A stretch of DNA of 64,000 nt, from the NCBI GenBank assembly GCA_014905825.1, contig JACGCN010000003.1, forward strand, positions 1,426,001-1,490,000, written 5' to 3'. Shown here one piece after another: positions 46,265 to 56,600 of this stretch. Numbering within the stretch: position 1 is the first letter of the stretch; every line of letters begins with the position of its first letter. The notes below the pieces were generated by a model. The model was not told where the DNA came from. It did not search any database and saw nothing but the letters and a program-made list of their open reading frames with translations. Made by a program: the position numbers and the translations under genes. The stretch comes from Lyophyllum atratum. Lineage: Eukaryota > Basidiomycota > Agaricomycetes > Agaricales > Lyophyllaceae.

Positions 46265-47757
46265 ATGGAGTCTGAGAACTTCATTCTGTATGACCCGTTC
46301 ATGCCTGGTACTACCCTCTCGCAAATCCGGTGTCTTGAGAAGTCTTACGCCCCACTCGAATACCGTCACGACGCTCGATCGAATCTTCACGAGGCCGACG
46401 ATGGTGACTTCAGATCTATCTATTCAATCATACTATCTGCTGATTTGCGATATTTCGCCTACTAGTTGGGCAACAGGATCTTGGTTATTCTTACAGTAGG
46501 TCCATGGCTTCGCCACTGTGGAACCAGACTTCTTATCGACCCTTGCAGCAACCTTTTCCTCATCCATTGATGTGGATGCCGGTGACGTCCATAATCCTGG
46601 TGAGGAGACTTCGGCTCCCCCACAGAAAGGTGAGTCTTAAAGTATTCCGGTCCCGTGGTACATATCCTGAATGAACCACAGTTTCAGCATCGCTTGTGGT
46701 TCGAACCCATGCAATGGCTGTTTCGACCTATGCTGCGGCTCAGGAGCAGCTTCAGGCTACTTACGGGGTGTTGGTGTCGGACAACGCGCAAGACAATTAT
46801 CTTTTGGCTGGCGCAGACCAAATGGCCCCACCATCACCATGGCAGCCACAGGTCCCCCTTTACACTATACCGGAGGGCCCTAACCCATGGTGTTCCGACG
46901 ACTCGTTCTCCCCGTCTTCATGTACTCCATCCTTAGCCATCGCCCAGCCGGAATTCCTGCCTGCAGGAGACTCATCAGCCTTTCAGTCAAGAGGGCTCGA
47001 GGAAGTCTTACGTCCCATCGCAAACACCATGCCCTCTATCTGGCATCCCACAATCATGCCTACGTCACAGCCACAGCACCTGCTCCCACATGCACAGAGC
47101 AGATGTGCAGACAGTGGCACTGCGACGGCTTTATTATATCATCAATCGCAAGGCACCACTGACGCTGCTACCACTCTACCACACCTCACACCTCTGTGTA
47201 TGTCCCTCGAACATCCCTCCCAGGCAGCGGAAACAACTCAAGACCAGAGTTTTGACACAGTCAGACATCTGCTGCAGCTGGTGATGGACCTGGGCAAACG
47301 CATAGATGATTTGGAGATGGGATACAGGCAAAATTTGTTAGCACCGAAGCCAGCGATGAACATGTTAAGCCGAGTTTTTCCTCGCGTTGTTCAACCCGAC
47401 CATCCCTTATGCCCGCAGCTTGAACAGCCACTGCCTTGGCAACACTTGACGAACGTCATGGTAAATGTCGAGCAAGCTATCACACAATTATACACCACGA
47501 ACTTCATTGATCAAGCCACCTACCTTACCCAGGAGGACAAAGACCGACACCAGCTTGTGGTCAGGGCTCTAATGTATGTCCTCACGCTCTGCACTCCAAT
47601 TTCAGGTCATGACCTCGTTCTAATTATCTCTCACAGGAGCGGCACTAACTACAGTGTTCTCATGGATGCGAAACGCGATGGTAAGGAATGGGTGGAGGTG
47701 TTGGTGCCACACTATGCCGTCGATATCATTTACGAGTCACTGATAGCCAAAGCCTAA
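46265..47757 (+). CDS. hypothetical protein, 5' structure uncertain
   Basis: A first exon may start MESENFILYDPFMPGTTLSQ. A middle exon has HGFATVEPDFLSTLAATFSS and GDVHNPGEETSAPPQK; it splices (GTGAGT...CCACAG) into VSASLVVRTHAMAVSTYAAA. A continuous 354-codon frame then runs to a stop at 47755-47757. The C-terminal part looks structured: DTVRHLLQLVMDLGKRIDDL (coiled-coil), WQHLTNVMVNVEQAITQLYT, ALMYVLTLCTPISGHDLVLI, DGKEWVEVLVPHYAVDIIYE. The centre is Pro/Ser/Gln-rich. The join between the first and middle exons does not work in a standard phase, so the 5' end is a guess. I do not recognise the family. Confidence 0.5.
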
Positions 47758-48726
47758 TAAGTCCGTTATATACATTTTCCTTGAAATTTTTATTCAAAAC
47801 TTATCTCTATCGGATTAGGACTTACAAGCGATCCACGGAAAGTTGACTAGACATAGAAATTGTAGCCACAGAACTTACCGTGTTAAATGACATACATGGC
47901 TTATTCCTGCGCCCGCCTCTTGCCCCTTTCCTTATCTTCAATCTTAGCCTGCTTCCTGCACGGGAGGGTTATCGCATGTTTGCATAAGAATCGTCATACT
48001 TGCCTTCGCTCTCGTAGTCTTGCCTTTCATAGTTTTGCAGCTTCTCGGCACTTAGATCTATCCCTGTAGCAGGTTTCGATGTACGTCTAGTAGTAGTCTA
48101 TTATAACAAATGAAAGTTGTTTCTCCCACGGGACATAGACTCGATATCTGATTGGCTAGCTAACTTTTGGCATGCATGCGTGCACAACGTCTCCCTCATC
48201 GACTCCCCACCTTCGCTTGCCCACGCGTACTTCAACACCTCCCGCCCGCGAGTCCGATCTTTGTGAGACGCAGTGGCCTCCGCCATTACCAACCTAAGTA
48301 GCTTCGGTAGCTACTCCTTGCGTTTGCGGGACATTGGGTGCTCAAGCCTACTGGGGTGGGTGATGGCCCGGGAGACAACCCTGTGCAGCCGAGTACTCCA
48401 CCTGGACGACAGCACCTGTCTCTCCACGATATACATGGTACACTGATCAATGAGGTCACCGGCTGGGCACGTGTGTTTCGGGCCATGTTCTCTCCCTCAT
48501 CACGTCCCAACCTCGCGGAATGCATATTCGCCGACTCAGTACTCTAGACACCCCTGTGATTTGGCCTACAAGGATGTTCACCGTCTACAAAGTCATGTCA
48601 CTGTTAGATAGGGTCTTACCATTTTCGGAAAGAACTTTCGCGAAGTTTCAAACATTGGGAGGGAGTCAAATAGAAAATCATTTTGTGCGTTGATCCCTGC
48701 CGTTGCGTCCACCAATTTCTGATGAG
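47758..48726. other. intergenic with one 44-bp repeat copy
   Basis: Apart from the direct repeat at 48054-48097, I see only unsupported open frames (for example 48338-48547 on plus, GRQHLSLHDIHGTLINEVTG). The expected 5' end of a Helitron should lie here, but I cannot point to a definite TC terminus. Confidence 0.35.
48054..48097. repeat. 44-bp direct repeat, copy 1
   Basis: AGATCTATCCCTGTAGCAGG TTTCGATGTACGTCTAGTAG TAGT at this site matches 51250-51293 with one mismatch. Both copies end in a short (TAG)n run. Confidence 0.9.
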
Positions 48727-51265
48727 ATGTCCCACTCAGGCCCTTTTCAAGATGTTTTAAACACTCCCCAGCGACACCAAGCTCAGGTTCGAGAGGCGTT
48801 ACACGCCTTCCAACACGAGAATGAAGCTAGCCCACGCCGTCGTCGCCCCAACCCACCTCCGCCTGCTTTTAGGATCCCTGAAGGCCGTGCCTTTCACCGC
48901 CAATTCCCCGCGCGACCACCCGGTGACGAAAATACGCCTTCAGCGCCTGATGATGTATTCAGAGTGACTCCAGATCCGGTATGTTCACGATTACAAGGTC
49001 GATTGTGACGTTTCTCACCTTTGCTATGGGATATCAACCAACAGACACCTCAGAGAAGCAATACCAGCGGAGAGTCCGAGATCAGCAAACGCTCTGCGGG
49101 TCAGCGTCGGCGCCGGGAACACGAGCGTCAGGAGCGTGAGGGTCAGACAGGCACACCAAATAATGTGAGTATCTCATGGAATTTTCCTCTTCACTCATCT
49201 ATTGAATGTGAATTCTCGGTCAGCCTCTACCCACTCCCCCAGCGACGCAACGTGAACGTCGAATCATCCCCGCTCCCCCAGCCACACAACGCGAACATCG
49301 GATCATCCCCCCGCAGACAGGGGCAGATCAAGGTTCGTGAAATGATTATCTTCCGCAGCCTTCACTTCATTCTCTTCTAGGTTTGCCAGTGAACAGAAGA
49401 TCAGCTGCTCAGCGCGAGCGCCGCGAAAGAGAACGGCGGGAGAGAAACGCCACCTCTCAATCGACGGTAAGTCCTTTTCCCATTATACTCTCTTATAGAC
49501 ATGGTGCTTCGCAGGCAATTTCTGCTCCTTCTTTGAGCTCCTCTGGAGCTCCTATTGCGCCTTTGACGCCACCTGCAACTCAGCAACGGAATGCTACTCC
49601 TGGCCCAAGTCGTGCACAAGTTGCCGGTCCTCCGTTGAGCTCCTCTCGAGCTCCTATTGCGCCTCTGAGGCCGCCTGCAACTCAGCAACGGAACGCTACC
49701 CCTGGCCCAAGTCGTGCACAAGTTGCAGTCAATATCGAAGGTATATTTTATTTGAACATTATCAATGAGAGGATTGGCATCTGATGTCAATTTTTCGCAG
49801 GGAGACATCAACGAGAACGACCCCGTAGTGCTCCCCCGCATCCTGAAAGTTCAGATGAAGGTACAGCTCGATTTCAAGTCTAAGCGAACACGTACCCTGG
49901 GATTGACTTCAGGTTTCATCTACAGGGCCTGAACTCCCCAACGATCTTATTCGTCAAGCCAATCCTCGGCGCCGCGTCACAGGTATGTACCGAGTAAACT
50001 CCTTGGCAATGATTGGTCACCGAACCGAGGCATCTATAGGACAGCACATCGACCAACGCCATGGAAGGGCTGCTGAGCCTGCTGCTCACGCGCGAAATCG
50101 GCGAGCCACGGAGAATCGTCGCACACTCTGTATTGCCCGCCAGCCTTATCGCGATCCACCTCGCCGACATGACCTTGGACGAATGGACGTGGAATGCCAG
50201 ATATGTGGCGCGCTGCATTGGCTATCTGAGAAGTTGTCCAACTCTTCCGATAACAATCCCACGTTCGGCCTTTGCTGTAACCACGGCAAGGTTGCCATCC
50301 CACGGCTTGAAGCGCCACCGGAGTTTTTACGCAGCCTCTACACGTCAGACACTCGGGATGCAAAGGCTTTCCGAGACTTGATTTGGAAGTACAATCAAGC
50401 TTTTGCTTTGACGTCATTAGGAGTTGAGGAGGATCACTCAGTGAATGGTGGCGGACGTGGACCGCCTGTATTTCGGATAATGGGGGAACTGTGCCATTGG
50501 TCTGGGGCTCTTACTCCGCCCGATGGGCGACTACCACGCTATTCTCAACTTTATGTCTATGAGCCTCACGCTGCTCTCGATGCATGTATGCAACAAAATG
50601 GGAATCTGGCACGGGATGTCATGGAGTCGCTGCAGGAGCTTTTACTCGAGCACAACCAGTACGCTGCTGTATTCAAGCACGTCTACGAAATCCTACAGAA
50701 CTATGACACATCTCATGACGTCTCTGTTCGCCTTCGCGTTGCCCCTGGCAATGATCGTCGACGCTATAACCTCCCGACTGCTGATGAAGTTGCCATCATT
50801 CTACCTGGCAATCCAACCACCGAGTCCCGCGACATTATACTTCGACATCGTGATGGTCCGTTGCACCGCGTCAGTGAACTTCATCCTTCGTATTCACCCC
50901 TCCAGTACCCTATCCTGTTTCCTCGCGGCGAAAACGGTTGGCATTCAGACATGACGGAGAGGAGGGAGGATGGTCAGGGTGACAAACGCCTGTCACTGAC
51001 CCGGTACTGTGCATTTCGAATACAAGTCCGCCGTGATGAGATCTCGACCATTCTTCGTGCTGGGCGGCTCTTTTCCCGTTACATAGTGGACATGTATGCA
51101 GCTGCAGACCAGAATCGGCTTCGCTATATCATCTTCAATCAACCACGACTCCGCGCCTCATTGTATAGTGGCCTCGAAGATGCGATTTTAAATGGAGATG
51201 AAAACATCGACCTTAATGAGCTTGGGCAGCGGGTCATCCTTCCATCCTCAGATCTATCCCTGTAG
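48727..51265 (+). pseudogene. Helitron-like Rep/helicase, truncated N-terminal part
   Basis: Exons begin MSHSGPFQDVLNTPQRHQAQ, continue with Arg/Glu/Gln-rich text (SAGQRRRREHERQEREGQTG, RRSAAQRERRERERRERN) and end in a long exon (~49985-51259). That exon carries a Helitron_like_N-type domain: MDVECQICGALHWLSEKLSN, FRIMGELCHWSGALTPPDGR, QLYVYEPHAALDACMQQNGN, SPLQYPILFPRGENGWHSDM, CAFRIQVRRDEISTILRAGR, RLFSRYIVDMYAAADQNRLR. In intact elements this is followed by the HUH nuclease and a PIF1-type helicase. Here the frame stops at a TAG supplied by the second 44-bp repeat, so the catalytic parts are missing. It is a dead copy. Confidence 0.8.
49533..49736 (+). repeat. 102-bp in-frame tandem duplication in the Helitron exon
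   Basis: TTGAGCTCCTCTGGAGCTCC at 49533 recurs as TTGAGCTCCTCTCGAGCTCC at 49635, exactly 102 bp later. Both copies run through ATGCTACTCCTGGCCCAAGT -like text to CGTGCACAAGTTGC. The duplicated peptide is SSSGAPIAPLTPPATQQRNA TPGPSRAQVA-like, 34 residues. Confidence 0.85.
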
Positions 51266-51293
51266 CAGATTTCGATGTACGTCTAGTAGTAGT
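51250..51293. repeat. 44-bp direct repeat, copy 2
   Basis: This is the second copy of the 48054-48097 sequence. It ends the Helitron reading frame and is followed by ACTGTATATA. Confidence 0.9.
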
Positions 51294-51296
51294 ACT

Positions 51297-51690
51297 GTAT
51301 ATAGTACAAGCGACTCAGGCTGAGATTTCATCGCGATTGTCCCGATTTGGTCTTGTTGATTATCGTGATTGCCAGACATGCGGGCGGTCCATCAAGCCAA
51401 AAACAAAGGACTCGGACAACCTCGCCTGTTGATATGACAGGCTGCACCTCACACGCGCTTGACGCGCTTTATCTGGCCTGCACGGTATGTCTGCCTTCTA
51501 CTTTAACACCAATTGCCTACTGCTTTTCTCAGAACACGGCGGCTACTATGCTCAGTATCCTCACACGTCACAGACCCGTTCAGGCGCCACCTTCGCGTCA
51601 TTCTCGCCAGTGCTAATCGACTTGAAAACACACCTATCTATCGAACCCCTCCTGGGGTAGGCGCTGGCGGCGGAGTCGGCAAGGTTCACC
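51297..51690 (+). other. unassigned coding-like fragments
   Basis: Plus-strand frames contain RLSRFGLVDYRDCQTCGRSI and, after a possible intron, EHGGYYAQYPHTSQTRSGAT then FASFSPVLIDLKTHLSIEPL. The text looks like former exons, but I cannot name a family. They lie between the Helitron relic and the dioxygenase relic. Confidence 0.3.
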
Positions 51691-51696
51691 GGCGAC

Positions 51697-53211
51697 GATG
51701 AACGGGACGAAGACGCGCCGCTGCCTCCCCAACCACCGCCGACGGATCGCCCGACACGAGCCCTCCCTAGGCGCTGTAAATCAACACATTCGCTGCCCAA
51801 AGATCCACCGCCTGCAACACCCCCCAAACCCCATGTATCTCCGGTACACCCAACGCCGCCCTCTTTGAGCCAACACGTCGTTGGTAGCGAAGCCTCCCGA
51901 AACAAGGCGCGATCCAAGATCCGCCGCACGGCGAAGCAGAGTGCGAAGGCGCTTAAGCCCCCTATGCCAGCCGTTGGCTACCGCCCATGCAGCACGCTGC
52001 CCTTGAGAGCGATCGGTGTCTCCCCACCTCCCACCCAGGTCGATTCGACAACCTTGCCAGCGGCATCGGGGCGCTGGGTTGGGCGACGCCTCAAAGCCGC
52101 CAGGCCACCGCCTTGGACGCTTGAGGAGCTGAAGGCGGAGGGGATGGAGCTTTTCCCGTGGAAAGGCCGGTAGGCGTCCACCTTGTGCTCAGAGTTTCAC
52201 TCAACCCCACGCTAACAGTTTCCACGTAGAATTCCCTACGCGCTCACCGACAACGCTGGACGTGGCACTGTCATCCTTGCAGGCATGCCTTCTGATCCAT
52301 CTTGGCCGACGGTCGCGGCAGCGGCGGAGAAGGCGATGACTAACACTCATTTGCGTGGAGAAGCCAGCGGTGCTTTGACGCGCGATCAGACGGACCATCG
52401 TTGGGGGCGCTTCGTTGCATTAGCCATCGGGGTATCTCATGGTGGTGGACAGCCGGTAAGTCCTCCATCCGCCTAGCACCAGACCCATACCCCTGACCAG
52501 CAGCTGGCATACAGGAGCCCCAAAACCTCGTTCACCCCCCTGAAACGGGTGAGATCCTCGATTCGTTGTTGGGTGATCCAAATTTACAGCGATTGGCAGG
52601 GTTTCAATCCAGTTCGTTGATCCATCCTTTCGCACCCGCCAACCCACTCACCGCCCGCCGATTTCACAGGCGCCTTTGCATATTATGCCCCCAAAATTTA
52701 TAAAGACTACACAACAAAGATCGAGCAGCTCTGGCTCCGTAAACCAGACCTGCGCGCAAACTTTCTCCAATAGCATCTTCCCCGCCACCACGTTCAACCT
52801 TGGCCCATACACGGTTACGTTCGACCATACGGACCCTGCCAACATTGCGTATGGTATGTGTGCCCTGACAGCCGGTGGCAGTTTCGACCCGACGAAAGGC
52901 GGCCATCTAATCTCGTTCGATCTCGGCTGGGTCATGGAGTTTCCCCCGGGATCGACGATTCTCATCCCCTCCAGCATCCTCCGCCACGGAAACTGTCCAG
53001 TCCAAGAGGGTGAATTCGATGAGTCAAGTACGGGTTTCAAACCGCTCGATCGCTGGAGTCGAAGAAGGGAGGGAAGGCTTTGAAGCGCGAGCTTGACGGC
53101 GATGATGTGGAAAGAACACGCGAGGCCTTGTCTTTGTTCTCGACAGTCAAAAGTCTGGAGCGTGATCGGCGGGAAGTTTTTTATCCATCTGCTGGCACTG
53201 ACCAGGTGTAA
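51697..53211 (+). pseudogene. TET/JBP-like 2-oxoglutarate/Fe(II) dioxygenase pseudogene
   Basis: The family, expanded in mushrooms and often linked to KDZ transposons, oxidises 5-methylpyrimidines. Pro-rich N-terminus, then KGRIPYALTDNAGRGTVILA, DPSWPTVAAAAEKAM, ALAIGVSHGGGQP, and after an intron LGDPNLQRLAGFQSS, AFAYYAPKIYKDYTTKIEQL WLRKPDLRANF. There the frame meets TAG; one extra base near 52763-52767 is needed to reach SNSIFPATTFNLG. The core keeps the metal HxD (FDHTDPANIAYGMCALTAGG), GGHLISFDL, EFPPGSTILIPS and the distal His (ILRHGNCPVQEGE). After that, the segment that should read RYS-QYAAGGLFRW, with the 2-oxoglutarate-binding Arg, is missing; the sequence jumps to KRELDGDDVERTREALSLFS and a stop. 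Frameshift plus deletion make it a pseudogene. Confidence 0.78.
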
Positions 53212-53420
53212 TAATTAGCTGGAATCTCATACGCTTGTAAATGTCAGGTACAAATATCCCGCATGTGTTTTTCAGGCCGCTGTTTCCTCCCGAGCTGGGC
53301 CCTCCACTTGCTGAACTCTCCTTCTGGGACCTCGCTGCAAGGCAGTTTCTCCCACGCGAGACAAACGACAAAGACAAACCACGTACCCAGAGCCCTTTGG
53401 TAGGTTCGACGCATCATCTA

Positions 53421-53925
53421 TAGCCCGTATCAGCATACTTGCGCAGCTCGATCCGACCCTCCCTCCGCACTTCACTCACGCCCTGCTCCCCAGCCCTCCC
53501 CCGGACCTCCCTCTCGACATCCTCCATGCTCTCCTTGCTCGGCACCAGCAGCGAATACATATCCTGGAAAATCCTCGTCGCCTGCAGCTCCGGGAACGCA
53601 TGCGTCGCTTCGATGGCCCGCGGGTTAGGGCCCTTGTACATGTGCACCGGCTTGCCAAAGTAGATGGAGAGGATCGCAGAGGCCGAGCCTGAGAGCTTAG
53701 AGGAAGAAGGAAGGGTTTTCACAATGTACCCATCGACTTGGTAGGGAGAGCAGGTTCATCTTGTCGATACTGCTGTACGTATCGACACGTTACGATATTG
53801 ATCTGGAAAGGAGGAGCTAGAGGTACATTTCCCATTCCTTCAGGGTATCGGACGAGGGCTGGAGGGGCATGGGGAACTCGGTGCACCCGGTAGGGGCGTC
53901 AGGTGGGAAGGTAAATTGCCTCGCC
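53421..53925 (-). pseudogene. MOSC-domain protein fragment
   Basis: On the minus strand FPPDAPTGCTEFPMPLQPSS then DTLKEWEMY is followed, after ~90 bp, by DGYIVKTLPSSSKLSGSASA, ILSIYFGKPVHMYKGPNPRA, IEATHAFPELQATRIFQDMY and SLLVPSKESMEDVEREV. These match, in order, the middle of fungal MOSC/mARC-like proteins (beta-barrel N-terminal domain to early MOSC domain), which handle sulfur or molybdenum cofactor chemistry. The N-terminal third and the cofactor-binding C-terminal half are absent, and a stop follows EMYL. It is a remnant, unrelated in function to its neighbours. Confidence 0.65.
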
Positions 53926-54129
53926 AGCAATTGCCAGATACACAATAAAGATTTAACATTACCTGCTATCGAAGATGTGATTACGCTCAAATGTCTTGTC
54001 ATTGGCTTTAGATATCAATACTCACCAGAGGCACAGCTGTCTACAATTGCTTGTTCACGCCCACCAAGTCTGATCAATATTCTCAACACCACCCATGGTA
54101 TAACCCTGAGACAAATGTATGAATACTAA

Positions 54130-54790
54130 GCCTTAGTAGGGACAGGCAGCCTGATGAAAAAGTGGCGACTTTGTCCAGTCCATCAGAATTCCTGTACTTG
54201 GTCAAAGTGGTCGTTCTGCTTGACACGGGCTACTATACCAAGTGCAGCACAGTTTTATTGGATTATCTTTGAAGTCGAGTACAACATAATTGCTGTACTT
54301 GGTCAAAGATGTCATCCTGATTGACTTGGGATATCACGCCAATGGGAGCGCAGTTTGATAGACTTACTTTTAGATACAAGGCCTTAGCAAGGAAAGTCAG
54401 CCTGATGTAAATTTCGCAACTTCGTCAAATACATCAGGATTGGTGTACTTGGTCAAAGATGTCATTCTGCTTGATTTGGGATATCACGCCAATCGGAGCG
54501 CAGCTTGATGGACTTACTTTTAGATACAAGGCCTTAGCAAGGAAAGTCAGCCTGATGTAAATTTCGCAACTTCGTCAGATACCTCAGGATTGGTGTACTT
54601 GGTCAAAGATGCGATTCTGCTTGATTTGGGATATCACGCCAATTGCAGCACAGTTGGATGGACTTACTTTTGAATACAAAGCCTTAGCAAGGAAAGTCAG
54701 CCTGATGTAAATTTTGCAACTTCGTCAGATACCTCAGTATTGGTGCACTTGGTCAAAGGTGTCATTCTGGTTTGCTTTAGTTACCATGAC
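54130..54790. repeat. 150-bp tandem repeat (about four copies)
   Basis: TACTTGGTCAAAG starts at 54296, 54446 and 54596, and as CACTTGGTCAAAG at 54746, a constant step of 150 bp. An extra, shorter first unit starts at 54195 (101 bp before). The inner copies are highly alike, sharing GCCTTAGCAAGGAAAGTCAG, CCTGATGTAAATTTCGCAAC and GGGATATCACGCCAAT; outer copies are more diverged. No frame is preserved across units. The remaining stretch 54791-55179 has no gene. Confidence 0.9.
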
Positions 54791-55179
54791 AGGTATATTG
54801 GAATTTCAGGACTTAACATGCCAATACCTGACACCTACCAGAATGACGGCCGTTTTCAAGGCTAGACATGGGTTTATTTTGTGCCATCTGGCTGAGAACT
54901 AATTATCAACTCCGCCTAGAAATACCAGGGTCTCCCCGTTTTCCTGATGTCGTGTGATTTTGAGGAGAACTAGTAATGGTGGATGATAGTCTGCTTTATC
55001 CTCGCTCTCGCCTCCCAGCTCAATATGGGTTTTAAACAAACAAGGCATGGCTATAGGATAACATACACGATACGAAAATATGTAAAAGATAATAGGGATG
55101 CATGATACATAACAAGTAAGCGAACTAACAGGCAAGACAAGTAGTAGTAGTACGGTTAGACGGAGAATCGAGGAGTACC

Positions 55180-56600
55180 TCAGACAGTCACTTTCGATGC
55201 ACATCGTTCGATCGCTTCTGCCTGCCCCGCCAGGTATGTCTTGGTAAGTTCTACCAGCTTGTCCATACCCTTATAGTCATCCAATGCAATCATGGGCACC
55301 CAGTCTCCCCGCTCCTTGACACCAGCTTTGAATCGGAAGTAAAGGTCCTCGTTACCGGCTTTACGGAACGATTCCAATATCTTTTTATGGGTCTCTTCGG
55401 TTTCCGTCATAACCGAGATCGCGGTCTTGAAGACATCCCTCGTGGCGCTTAGGAACTTGTTGAAACCAGACTCGGCAGGTGCTTCGGGTTTGGCAGTGGT
55501 GGATTGCATGCCAGTACCGATACTGATGAGGCAGCCAATGGGGCGAGAGCTTCCCAGCGCAACGCCCGGTACCTTGCATCGCGAGGTAGTGTTTATACGC
55601 GGCAGAAATAGCAAGTGTGAAGAGTAAAGCGTCGCACGGTACGATTAACAACCACCAGACGAATAGCCAGGATGGGGTATGCAACGGGGTGCAGAAGCTG
55701 ATTGTAGGATAGGGTTGATTCGTTGCTGCATTGTAGGGCGATTCTCAGCGTGAGGAAAGATAGAGGGAAGCAGAAATGACCTTTCATCGGAATGTGAGCA
55801 GCGAGAAGGACCGAGAACAATAATATAGTTTCTATGGCCAAGGCACATCTTAGACCTATCTTCACTCGTCTGGAATCATCGTAGAGCGCTATCACCCGTT
55901 TCGAGAGAATTACTGCCAATGTGATAGACTCATGTCAGTCGTAACGGTGTGATTAGGGGGAGAATGCATACTTTGCATCAGAACTATGAGAATCATGGTC
56001 AACCATGCTTCGGATCTCATAAGAAAACCACCTGCAGTCATGTAAGATGATTGCTGATGGTCGGTGGATGCGTGGTATGTCCTCACACCTGCAACATGAA
56101 ATTCATCCGTACCACGGAAAGGAAATGAGTAACCTACATCTGAGAAGATATTCAGATATCAGAAAGAATGCGGAAACGAACTGTCCTCACTTACTCGTGC
56201 AGATATATTCGATGTAAGGAATACTACAAAAAGAAGCAATGAGTGCGACTCGGTCAGCATTAGAAAGCAGTCCTACACGGTGTGACAAGTGAAAGGCTAA
56301 GTCAGGGAATCGATTAGTTCCACGCTTTGCGATATCATGCGAGTGCTCACATCATGAGTGCGTCGCCCAGATATCGCGTCTAGAGATCATTTATTATTTG
56401 CTTCTGTATTCGACACGTTCGTATGATAGGACTTACTAGTAGATAAAGGGCAGGATAAAGCGAAAGCTTTCTCGTCTGTAATCAACATGGCAATTGAGAT
56501 ACTTCTTGGGTTTGAATGGCTGCAGTGAAACTGCTCACCCATATCAGGTTGACCTTGGAAGCGAATATAACATGGTCAAGACGGCGACTTTGAGCTTTAG
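55180..56600 (-). CDS. DUF6533-type multi-pass membrane protein, with extra C-terminal domain
   Basis: Minus-strand exons join smoothly. RLDHVIFASKVNLIW leads to TRKLSLYPALYLL, then TRYLGDALMI, IPYIEYICT, NVGYSFPFRGTDEFHVAGG, FLMRSEAWLTMILIVLMQI, ILSKRVIALYDDSRRVKIGL, AIETILLFSVLLAAHIPMK, ATNQPYPTISFCTPLHTPS and WLFVWWLLIVPCDALLFTLA. The DH...VNLIW start is the DUF6533 signature; six or so membrane spans follow. A likely last intron (GTATAA...CATCAG) links to a soluble ~105-residue end: STTAKPEAPAESGFNKFLSA, DVFKTAISVMTETEETHKKI, ALDDYKGMDKLVELTKTYLA. That end is not typical of the family and may instead be its own small gene starting at Met 55509. The initiator was not found. Function unknown. 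Confidence 0.62.

Noticed and set aside
48054..51293. LTR retrotransposon bounded by the 44-bp repeats
   Set aside because: The repeats lack TG...CA ends, no primer-binding site or gag-pol is present, and the inner gene is a Helitron.
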